Virus record (IMG/VR): IMGVR_UViG_3300023196_000478
Coordinates: 1 to 23,266 of that record
Length of the DNA stretch: 23,266 bases
From: a virus
Reading direction: 5' to 3' (one strand)
Both the position numbers and the translations under genes were made by a program. Positions 13,336 to 20,900 of the stretch are shown here, one piece after another. Every line of letters begins with the position of its first letter. The stretch's first letter is position 1. The notes below the pieces were generated by a model. It searched no databases. It had not been told where the DNA came from and was given only the letters and a program-made list of their open reading frames with translations.

Positions 13336-13401
13336 CTAATAACCTTTTTTCTTAACAGGTTTTTTCTTGATAGGCTTTTTCTTTGTTCCTTTCTTTTGCA
13401 T
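13336..13401 (-). CDS. 21-residue Lys-rich mini-protein
   Basis: ATG at 13401 to TAG at 13336-13338. About half the 21 residues are Lys, in K-K-x-P-x-K-K-x-P-V-K-K-K repeats ending G-Y. It lies four bases after the 42-residue gene and three before DUF5675, so the whole interval is packed with short frames. The regular KKP/KKK pattern suggests nucleic-acid or membrane-surface binding (inference). Expression is plausible through coupling but unproven. Confidence 0.5.
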   Translation of the reverse strand: MQKKGTKKKPIKKKPVKKKGY

Positions 13402-13405
13402 AGTA

Positions 13406-13534
13406 TTATTTTTTCTTGATTATTGTTTTTGTTTTCCCATTGGTTGTTCTAGCATAAATCTTATCCTTGGTTTCCCTTATGAATGTGCCAGTGTATTTTT
13501 TACCACCATATGTCCAGCTTACTTTCTTTGCCAT
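13406..13534 (-). CDS. 42-residue basic mini-protein
   Basis: ATG at 13534 forms a TAATG overlap with the holin stop (13532-13536). The product begins MAKKVSWTYGGKKYTG and ends TIIKKK: a small, basic, beta-rich peptide (WTYGGKKYTGTFIRE) with no cysteines. It could be an SH3-like or nucleic-acid-binding mini-protein, but no family is recognised. The exact coupling to the holin supports it being translated. Confidence 0.6.
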   Translation of the reverse strand: MAKKVSWTYGGKKYTGTFIRETKDKIYARTTNGKTKTIIKKK

Positions 13535-13944
13535 TATTTTTTTTCTTTACTAGAACTTCCTCCAAAGAAGAAGTCTATTATTGTATTTACTTTTGCACTC
13601 ATTGCTCCAAAGATAGTCGAAATAAAACTAATTTCAAACTCTCCTAAGTCAATTATGCCATTAACGAAATGTTGAAACATCACAAAACTGATACCAAAAT
13701 AAGCTACTGTAAATAAAGTAGCGAGTATCTTTTGAATTATAGCATCGTCTTTGTATAAGTCTCTTGCATCTTTCCTGTCTTCTACTTCCTTATTAAAAGC
13801 TTCTTTCTCTGCGTCAAGTAAAACCTTGCGTAGTTGTAGTTTAGCCTCATCTCTTTCTTTGTCAGTAGTAATTACCTTGTCAAGAATACCCTCAGCGTTA
13901 TCTACTACCTTACCAAGTATCCCTCCTAATATATTATTTAGCAT
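13534..13944 (-). CDS. 3TM holin (GTA/HP1-type)
   Basis: 136 residues. It matches the 'holin of 3TMs' layout: an amphipathic N-terminus (LNNILGGILGKVVDNAEGIL), a charged helical segment (TDKERDEAKLQLRKVLLDAE), EVEDRKDARDLYKDD, then hydrophobic helices at about 72-93 and 105-125, and a Ser/Lys tail (FFFGGSSSKEKK). Such holins permeabilise the inner membrane to end infection. It overlaps the upstream unknown gene by 11 bases and the 42-residue gene by TAATG. Placed just before the peptidoglycan genes, it marks the lysis cassette. Confidence 0.82.
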   Translation of the reverse strand: MLNNILGGILGKVVDNAEGILDKVITTDKERDEAKLQLRKVLLDAEKEAFNKEVEDRKDARDLYKDDAIIQKILATLFTVAYFGISFVMFQHFVNGIIDLGEFEISFISTIFGAMSAKVNTIIDFFFGGSSSKEKK

Positions 13945-14197
13945 CTTTCAATAATTTTAATTCATCTAAAACTTCTTTGATTGTGGCACACTTCTCATAG
14001 TCCTCAACCATTACAAAATATGACATGCAGTCTGATAAAACATTTTCAACATTCCAATCACCATCAATATCAAATGGCAAAGCAACATACTTGTCCCCTC
14101 TATCTATAAGGTCATCCATACACTTATCGCCAACGATTATATCGTAAGCGTTGTTCATAGCGATTCCCTCTAACTCCATCTCTTCTTGTATTGTCAT
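13934..14197 (-). CDS. Acidic small protein of unknown function
   Basis: 87 residues from ATG 14197; a start at 14215 would lengthen it, but the ATGA overlap with the 58-residue gene (14194-14197) favours 14197. Acidic, with IIVGDKCMDDLIDRGDKY, VALPFDIDGDW and a C-terminal helix (TIKEVLDELKLLKDAK). Three Cys, no signal peptide. Not recognised. It lies between the secreted-protein cassette and the holin, with an 11-base overlap with the holin. Confidence 0.55.
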   Translation of the reverse strand: MTIQEEMELEGIAMNNAYDIIVGDKCMDDLIDRGDKYVALPFDIDGDWNVENVLSDCMSYFVMVEDYEKCATIKEVLDELKLLKDAK

Positions 14198-14370
14198 GAC
14201 CCACAGTTTTCGCAATCTTCTTGATTTTCTATGTTACAACTAGGCTGCTCTTGCTCCTCAAGTTCATCGAGCCAATTATCAAATCCTGCCCTAGATTTAA
14301 GTATGCAAACGCAATTTTCTGCTTCACAATTAGGTTTACCACAATGTATTTGTTTTTTATCCTCGCTCAT
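14194..14370 (-). CDS. 58-residue Cys-rich protein
   Basis: ATG 14370-14368 overlaps the T9SS-protein stop as TAATG, and its TGA (14194-14196) overlaps the next ATG as ATGA, so the frame is locked on both sides. It has seven Cys: HCGKPNCEAENCVC at the N-terminus and QEDCENCGS at the end, joined by an acidic helix with FDNWLDELEEQEQ. The paired Cys (and His9) could form a zinc site or, less likely without a signal peptide, disulfides. No family recognised. It might be a metal-binding or regulatory partner of the secreted-protein cassette (inference). Confidence 0.65.
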   Translation of the reverse strand: MSEDKKQIHCGKPNCEAENCVCILKSRAGFDNWLDELEEQEQPSCNIENQEDCENCGS

Positions 14371-16328
14371 TATTGTATAATTATTTTTGTTGTTATACTC
14401 ATTTCATCTTTAGATATGGTAACTAAATAGATACCCTTATCTAATTCTATATCTAAAACTTTATCTTCATGATAAACAATCCTACCCAATCCATCGTAAA
14501 CCTTTACGTCAACCAAAGATTTAAAACTAATTAAACCATTCGATGGGTTTGGATAAGGCAACATGCCCATTCTTTCGAAAATAGTTATGTCAGTAGGACC
14601 AGTCCAACCATCTTCGCAATATGTATATAGCCCTTCACATCCATCATCCCATGTAGTATTGCAGCAATATGGGTCTACCTGGATAACCCAGCTAAAACAT
14701 TCATTAGGAATATAGTATACATCGCCAACACTACAACCAGCAGAGTAATAGCAACTACTGTCTGCCATGTTAGCTTCGACATTATAATTAATAGCAGTCG
14801 CATCTGTGCAGCCAGACAAAGGATAAACACAAGACCCATTATTAGAGTTTGCGTTATCATTGTAATTAATTGCTGTGCTATCTGTACATCCATAGTTAAA
14901 AGGAACGCAACTACCATTATCTGTATTTGCTGAGGAGTTATAATTAAACATTGTGTTATCTGTACATCCAAAAATTACTGGCAAACAATTACCATCATCT
15001 ACGTTTGCATCAGCATTAAAGTTAAATGATTCTGGGTCAGTACATCCTAAGACTGGAAGCAAACAAGAACCATCATCTACATTCGCTAGTGAGTCAAAGT
15101 TAAGTGCCTCGCTAATCATGCACCCTTCTACAACAGCTATGCAGGTGTCTGCTACGTTTGCATTAGGATTGTAATTAAATGCCAATTCATTCATACATCC
15201 CAAAACCACATCAACACAAGAGCCATCTAACTCTGTGTTTGCTTCAGGATTATAATTCAAGGCTGTAGAATCCATGCAGCCAAGAACGATTAGTGTAGCA
15301 CAAGTTTCGTTATCAAAGTCAGCATCTGCGTTATACTCAATGTAGATTGGATTCGTACATCCTTCAACGTAATAACAACTTTCGTCATCTGTGTTAGCAC
15401 CATCATTATAATTTAAAGCTGTATCATCAATACAACCATATATTTTTTCTATGCAACTATTACCACAATATGGTATGCCTAAGTTTATTGCAAAAGGAAT
15501 TAAAGGATTTGCAAAACCTCCAGGTTCGCTTATAGTTAAGTGTTCTTCTGAATACAAACTATAACCACATTGTACAGATGTAAATTGTGATTGTTGTGTA
15601 GTATTAAATTTTATTTCTACAGGTTCTGATATACTTAAATCAAAAGTAAATGTAGTATCAAAGCCATCTTCTAAAGTAAATATACCTAAAAAGTTATTGC
15701 CTTGAAATACCTGTAGAAAAGCTCCAGCCCAACCATTACCAGCTAGGTCTGTTAACTCTAAAGTGTAAGAGCAGCTATCTACTAATATGTTTGTGTTAGC
15801 TAGGCTATCGTAATTAAAAGCATCCCCCTCTGTACAGCCAAACACTTTGTCAGTAAAGCACATCCCTGTATCTACTGTTGCTGTTGGTAAAAACTCTACA
15901 AAGTTATTGTTCATGCAACCATATATAGGTGGTGGCAGGGGGCAGTCTTCTACTGTAAATCCATGGTATGTGTACGTGCCAAAGTTAGCTGAATCCATTT
16001 CAACTATAGTATCATTACATCTTATTAAGTAGTATGAACCATCTTGCCCTCCCCATAAACTACCTTGCATACCATCTCCATAGGTATCGTATATGTCAAA
16101 GTAGTAGTCACCATTAGGAACACAAAGCTGTGTTACCTGAGGCGAATAATCTATTATATCAGTATAAGGTCCCCCTGTAACTATAGTGTCTCCATAAGCA
16201 TTAGTAATAGCCCAAGATGTTTCTTGTGGGTATTGGTCAGGATTAATAACTATGTCTACGTAAGTTCCATTAGGACATTGTGCAAACGCTATGTTAATTA
16301 ATAATACTAGTGTAAATAAATACTTCAT
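14370..16328 (-). CDS. T9SS type A-sorted secreted protein with 11 Cys-paired repeats
   Basis: 652 residues. A Sec signal peptide (MKYLFTLVLLINIAFA) is followed by Gln17, obeying the Bacteroidetes Q-rule. Residues about 17-134 resemble a beta-rich domain common in Bacteroidota secreted proteins (YPQETSWAITNAYGDT, YDTYGDGMQG). Two repeats follow, then a related beta domain (LTDLAGNGWAGAFLQV, about 182-295), then nine more repeats (about 295-530) of the type GC.D..A.NYN..AN.D.GSC, each with a Cys pair. The end (from LPYPNPSNG to TTKIIIQ) is a T9SS type A C-terminal sorting domain: YPNP..G, VKVYDGLGR.V and L..GIYLV. The host T9SS should export it and possibly anchor it at the cell surface. The start is TAATG-coupled to the thioredoxin-like gene. 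Confidence 0.85.
   Translation of the reverse strand: MKYLFTLVLLINIAFAQCPNGTYVDIVINPDQYPQETSWAITNAYGDTIVTGGPYTDIIDYSPQVTQLCVPNGDYYFDIYDTYGDGMQGSLWGGQDGSYYLIRCNDTIVEMDSANFGTYTYHGFTVEDCPLPPPIYGCMNNNFVEFLPTATVDTGMCFTDKVFGCTEGDAFNYDSLANTNILVDSCSYTLELTDLAGNGWAGAFLQVFQGNNFLGIFTLEDGFDTTFTFDLSISEPVEIKFNTTQQSQFTSVQCGYSLYSEEHLTISEPGGFANPLIPFAINLGIPYCGNSCIEKIYGCIDDTALNYNDGANTDDESCYYVEGCTNPIYIEYNADADFDNETCATLIVLGCMDSTALNYNPEANTELDGSCVDVVLGCMNELAFNYNPNANVADTCIAVVEGCMISEALNFDSLANVDDGSCLLPVLGCTDPESFNFNADANVDDGNCLPVIFGCTDNTMFNYNSSANTDNGSCVPFNYGCTDSTAINYNDNANSNNGSCVYPLSGCTDATAINYNVEANMADSSCYYSAGCSVGDVYYIPNECFSWVIQVDPYCCNTTWDDGCEGLYTYCEDGWTGPTDITIFERMGMLPYPNPSNGLISFKSLVDVKVYDGLGRIVYHEDKVLDIELDKGIYLVTISKDEMSITTKIIIQ
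14740..15445 (-). repeat. Nine-unit degenerate tandem repeat within the T9SS-protein gene
   Basis: Nine consecutive units of roughly 23-27 codons encode GC-[TMI]-[DN]-x2-[AFY]-x-x-[NE]-[YF]-N-x2-A-[ND]-x-x-[DN]-x-[SNT]-C. Two further units lie near 15790-15940, separated by a beta domain. Units have diverged in DNA sequence but keep both cysteines, suggesting old duplications under structural constraint. Boundaries are approximate. Confidence 0.7.
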
Positions 16329-16651
16329 TAGAATTTGCTTATTATTAATTCGTCAATATATTCTTGTACTTCTTTTCTTGTAGCAACCATTTTAAAACTT
16401 ATGTCTGCTTGAAATCTTTTTACTTCTTCACCATCATCAAACACAATTATTGTAGGGACAATAGCTATTTTGTATTTAGTTTGATTATCGTTTTGCTCTA
16501 TCAAAAGTGTTTGTCTATCACATTCCTTTAATTTTGAGAACCAAACTACATCATTAGCTGAATTAAATCCAGCGTTAAAATGCTTTATTTCTATCTGCCC
16601 AAAAGAAAATTGATAGGTAAACAAAATAAATATTATTGTCCAGAGCCTCAT
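16328..16651 (-). CDS. Secreted thioredoxin-fold protein lacking CXXC
   Basis: 107 residues. The signal peptide (MRLWTIIFILFTYQFSFG) is followed by Gln19, again the Q-rule. The mature part has a thioredoxin-like layout: a first strand (IEIKHFNAGF), a helix region with a single Cys44, IEQNDNQTKYKIAIVPTIIV with the cis-Pro66 motif, FDDGEEVKRFQA as the last hairpin, and a C-terminal helix. The CXXC redox motif is missing, so it is unlikely to be an ordinary oxidoreductase; it may be a chaperone-like or binding thioredoxin fold. It is TAATG-coupled to genes on both sides and lies just upstream of the Cys-repeat secreted protein, possibly its folding partner (inference). Confidence 0.65.
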   Translation of the reverse strand: MRLWTIIFILFTYQFSFGQIEIKHFNAGFNSANDVVWFSKLKECDRQTLLIEQNDNQTKYKIAIVPTIIVFDDGEEVKRFQADISFKMVATRKEVQEYIDELIISKF

Positions 16652-16926
16652 TATCTTAACGCATCAATTTTGTTCTCCATTCGAATCATTCGCTCTTCTA
16701 ACTTTTCCACATTTTTCTCTGTGTTCTTAATAGACTGACGTATATTAACATCTTTCATATTAAACTCCATCTTAGAAATTTCTGGTTTAGGAAGTTCTTT
16801 TGCCTCAGCTATATCAGCTTGTAGTGTAAACCACATACCTATTAAGGTTGCCATTGCAAAGCCTATACCTATTAATGTTTTTACACTTATGTTGAACCCT
16901 GTTTCTTCGTTTAGTTCTTTTGCCAT
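16651..16926 (-). CDS. Single-TM protein with C-terminal coiled coil
   Basis: 91 residues. A polar N-terminus (MAKELNEETGFN) is followed by a membrane helix at about 13-34 (VKTLIGIGFAMATLIGMWF), a linker (AEAKELPKPEIS) and a heptad-like coiled coil to the end (NIRQSIKNTEKNVEKLEERM). The topology is probably N-in with the coiled coil in the periplasm. That is the layout of inner-membrane spanins, but no outer lipoprotein partner is evident beside it, so a virion- or envelope-associated linker is equally possible. It starts five bases after the stop of the beta-barrel-like gene and is TAATG-coupled to the thioredoxin-like gene. Confidence 0.6.
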   Translation of the reverse strand: MAKELNEETGFNISVKTLIGIGFAMATLIGMWFTLQADIAEAKELPKPEISKMEFNMKDVNIRQSIKNTEKNVEKLEERMIRMENKIDALR

Positions 16927-16931
16927 TTTTT

Positions 16932-17966
16932 TTAAAAAATTACATAGTTGATTCCAAACTTGAAATCATACCATTCTTTGTTCCAGTATTTATTATACTT
17001 ACCCTCAGCAAATATACCAAGGTGTTTGTTTATTTTATATCCAAAGATTAACCCCCCTGAGTAATCTAACCATTGTTTACCTTCGTACTTGTGATATGAA
17101 TATTCACCCCCACCATCATAATGATAAGGCATTAAGTTACCCCAAGAGTGTAACCAGAAGTTTTTCTTATAATGATAGAAATCAAATCCTACCACTAAAG
17201 AGTGTTGCCATTGATTATCTAACGCATTCTTTTTCCTTTCAACATAATCTTTCAGAACCTGTGGCATAACCACCTCGTTCCATACTGTAGCGTTGTTAGC
17301 AACAATACCTCCCTCTGGGTCTCTGTATTCTGAATTGTAAACATCTATACTGTATCCCTCCTCAATAGCTAAACATGTGTAGTGTATTTCTCCTGAGGCT
17401 ATTAACCAGTCTTCTAAAGGGTCATAACCATAAGGTTCTGCTAATCTTTGTACAGCACCAAAGTTAAATGATAACTTTTTACCTGCCTTTAATCTAAACC
17501 TTTGTGTTGACTCAAAGTATTTTATATCAGCAAACCCTTCTTTAACATACTCAGCTTTTGTAAACCACAAATCTTTAACATAACGCAAGAAGTGATGCTG
17601 GTCTAAATACTCAACCCCCTCCTGTCTCCTGTAGTCTATCTCAAATAAATACTCAAATGGATTTCTCCCTATGTTTGCTGCGTCAGAGAAAGAATTTTCT
17701 GTACCATCCTTAAATTGTGATGTCCCCTCATACTGAAACCTCTGTATCTTTCTTATCCCCATTGATAATGAATAATCATATGGAGTTATTATGGTGTCAT
17801 ACATAAGCTTACTTCCATCAAGAGAATACACATCTTGATTAGCTAATGAAGTTCCACCATTTGCTGCCACATAGAATGTAGAGAACTTTAAAACTTTCTT
17901 TAGTTGTGCGTCTGCTGTATTTGCAAAAGACGCTAAAAATAAAAATATAAAAATCTTTAGTGGCAT
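16932..17966 (-). CDS. Outer-membrane beta-barrel-like secreted protein
   Basis: 344 residues from ATG 17966; an upstream TTG at 17972 would add two residues but ATG is preferred. The signal peptide (MPLKIFIFLFLASFANTADA) is followed by Gln, the third Q-rule protein here. The mature part is rich in Tyr/Trp/Phe with alternating strands (SLVVGFDFYHYKKNFWLHSW, GGLIFGYKINKHLGIFAEGK), and the end, YDFKFGINYVIF, terminates in Phe like substrates of the outer-membrane BAM complex. It therefore probably forms a barrel or sits in the outer membrane. Nothing ties it to a known porin or T9SS component. It opens the coupled secreted-protein cassette, 11 bases after the large polyvalent protein. Confidence 0.6.
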   Translation of the reverse strand: MPLKIFIFLFLASFANTADAQLKKVLKFSTFYVAANGGTSLANQDVYSLDGSKLMYDTIITPYDYSLSMGIRKIQRFQYEGTSQFKDGTENSFSDAANIGRNPFEYLFEIDYRRQEGVEYLDQHHFLRYVKDLWFTKAEYVKEGFADIKYFESTQRFRLKAGKKLSFNFGAVQRLAEPYGYDPLEDWLIASGEIHYTCLAIEEGYSIDVYNSEYRDPEGGIVANNATVWNEVVMPQVLKDYVERKKNALDNQWQHSLVVGFDFYHYKKNFWLHSWGNLMPYHYDGGGEYSYHKYEGKQWLDYSGGLIFGYKINKHLGIFAEGKYNKYWNKEWYDFKFGINYVIF

Positions 17967-17977
17967 ATGCAAATATA

Positions 17978-20900
17978 CTATTTTAATTCTTTTTTAACAA
18001 CTTTTCTCATATCATAATCCCAGATATAATCTCCTGTAGATAATAGTTTAATTGCATCCCCTTGTATGTCATTAATTAAATACTTTCTAAATATAGATTT
18101 TATCTCAGAACCATTAACAATTCCTACGCTTGCTCCAACCAATAAGTTATTAGCAATAGTTTGAAGTTCAGACTGATTAATAGGTCTATGAGAAGGCATT
18201 AATGGAAACGCCTCTCCTATATACATAGAGATTTGATTTTTCTTACCAATGTAAATATCCTTTTCTGCTGGCATCTTAGTCATCTTTAACGCCCTCTTAG
18301 GATTCATTCCTAGAGTCTCAAGGTTTTTCCTGTGGTTGTAAAGTGTTTCAAAAGTTTCTTGAAGCTTAGTGTTTGCTTTTTGCAAAGCACTTTCTTTATC
18401 AGAATTACTAACGTCATCTTTGTTTGCCACATCAAAGTATAACCTAGAGTTAAGCTTTGAATCATCAACAGCATCTTGAACCCTAAAGTAATATTGTTTC
18501 TCAGAGTTTAATTCTGATACCCTTACCCCTGCAAATGTAGAAACAAATTCTTTAGTGAAATCTTTATCTGGGTCAGTCATTTTCATGAAAGACTTTATTG
18601 TTCCTGGAGTCAACACCTTAGCTATATGAACAAACCCTTTAGAGGCTATAGAGCCTGCATCGTCAGTTGCGTTGTATATAGGGTTTCCATATCCATCTTT
18701 GTTAGCATTAACCTCTGCGATTGCTTGAGTCACTGGCTCTACACCCAAGTATGGACTGAACGACTCTCTTAAAAACTCATTAAGAGAATCTTCAGCGTAA
18801 CCTTTTCCAGTAAATATATATGATAATGTTTTGCCAGATTTTTTAATGTGAGCAAATGGGTCTAAAGAACTAAAGTCAAAGTAGTAAACACTACCATCTT
18901 CGTACTGAACAGGAACTAAGTCAGAGTTTCTAGACCAAGGTGCAACCTCGCTTTGTAGTGCTTCAGTTTTTTCATCATCCCAGTCTGGTAAAAGATTCTT
19001 TACCATTGACGCAATCAGTGTTGCAAAACCAGAGGCTCCAAGTAATCCAACGCCTCTTCTTATTCCCATCTTCTTAATATCATCATTACTAGACATAACC
19101 ATCTTTGGAGTGTCTTCAATGTGATTGATTGTATTCCTCATCATTTCAGTCACAAACGAAGGGAATGTACCAACCAGTGGAAACTTTCTAATTTCTTTAA
19201 TTGCATGAGGTATCTTACTGTAGGTAGGCATGTGTCTTATAACATCGTTTGCTGACATTTCATCTAACTGTTCTTCAGTAGCATTAGGGTAAGCCTTAGT
19301 ATATTGCTCTCTAAGATTGTAGTATACAAATACCTTCCAGTAATCATCCTCTGCTTGGTATGCTTTTTGTGCTATATTAGAAGCTCCCTGTACAATCAAC
19401 TTAGCCTTGTTGGTAGCTAGCTTTGTCGTGGGAACATCTTCTCCCATTGTATCGCTTATGATTGCCTTAACCTCTCCTGAGTAAGCCCCATCTTTTATTA
19501 CGCCAAGCTGTATAAGTTTTTTAATTTCTAATTCATTCCACTTGCCATTTGTTTTAAGCTTTCCAAACATGTAAGAATGTGAGGATGGATTTAGTGGGTT
19601 AATCCCTAGTGCAGTAACAACCAATGTATTAGACATGAAGTTTCTGATGTGTGTTTGTACACTCAATATAGTAGCCCCATACTTAAACATATAGTTTGCA
19701 GTCATTAAAGATTGCATTAATAATCCATTCTGATTAATGTCAGTTGTAAACATCCTAAGAACCTCAGCAAATTCAGGAGTAGTGTATAAGGCTAGTCCAT
19801 GAGTTAGTGGATAGTATTGACTAAACTTAGAAGTATCGTCTTTAGTAATTCTTTTAGGGAATTTTTTACTATCATATTTATCAGACAAAAACCCCTCGTT
19901 AAAACCAATCTCTCTAAGACTAGATAGTAGCTTGGTTTGCTCTATTATGTGTATAAGCTTAGAAGATGTTTTAAAGAAGTTAGACACAGGGTCTTTAGAC
20001 TCTCCCATTACCTCCCTCATCCAAGATGGTATATCTTTTCTTTGCTTTAGAGACTTAACATCTCTCTTAATTAAATCTCTAGACATAAAGAAAGATAGTG
20101 GATTGTTACCAACACCCTTCATTTCTGCAAACAACTCGTTTAAAATTTCAGTAGCCTGCTCCACTGAGAGCTCTTGACCTATCTCACTATAAGACTCTTT
20201 TAGTTTGTAAACAGCATTGTTCCAAACCTCAGGAGCAACTTCATAGTGTGGGTTTTCAAATACCTCGTATGTTCTGTTTACATACACCCCAATGTTTTTA
20301 GATACAATAGCCTCTAAGTCTCCCTGAATCATACCCTCATCTATCATGTGTTGAGACAAAGCATCTATGTAGTCTCTCATTTCAACAATAACTTTTTGGA
20401 TGTTATTAGGTAGTAGTTCTACAAGTTCGTAAGTTCCTGTCAATGATGAGTTTATAGAACTCAGAGTTTCTTTAGTTAAATCTTTGCCATACTCTTTCTC
20501 TACTGCAACCTGAAAGTTTTCTACAATCATTTCAACATCATACATTTTAGCCTTCGTCTCATTCTGTTTTGTGATACTAGCATCGTATGTTGCCTTAGTC
20601 ATCAAGCCTTTAGTTGTAAAGTTCTTCTTAAACTGTAGTTTAGCATTGGTTCCATTAAAGCTAAAGAAACCATTATCCTGTATTCTTATGTTGTCTGTGT
20701 GTATTTCTAAGGCAGGAAGCTTAGACTCTTTACTCCTTAAAGATATAGCCCCCAATACTGCACCATTTTTTGTGTACCCACCTAACTTTTTATTTCTTTC
20801 TGCGATGTCTCCCTCAAAGTATTGTTCGCCTTGAGATGTTAGTGTGTAGTTCATTAACCCTGCAATGTTAACTCCTGCCTCTGAATTAATACCTAAGAAC

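Noticed and set aside
13367-13675. 102-codon + strand hydrophobic ORF across the small basic genes and holin end
   Set aside because: Antisense of Lys-rich codons (AAA/AAG become TTT/CTT), which produces Phe/Leu-rich false frames.
14740-15445. CRISPR-like or DNA-level repeat array
   Set aside because: The units are degenerate in DNA and conserved only as protein repeats; no spacers or palindromic repeats.
16651-16926. Confident i-spanin call
   Set aside because: Topology fits, but no outer-membrane lipoprotein partner was found and the gene is away from the holin; kept as membrane coiled-coil protein.
16932-17966. PorP/SprF-type T9SS membrane component
   Set aside because: Size and neighbour fit, but the typical N-terminal FSQY...NPA.AG motif of PorP/SprF is absent.
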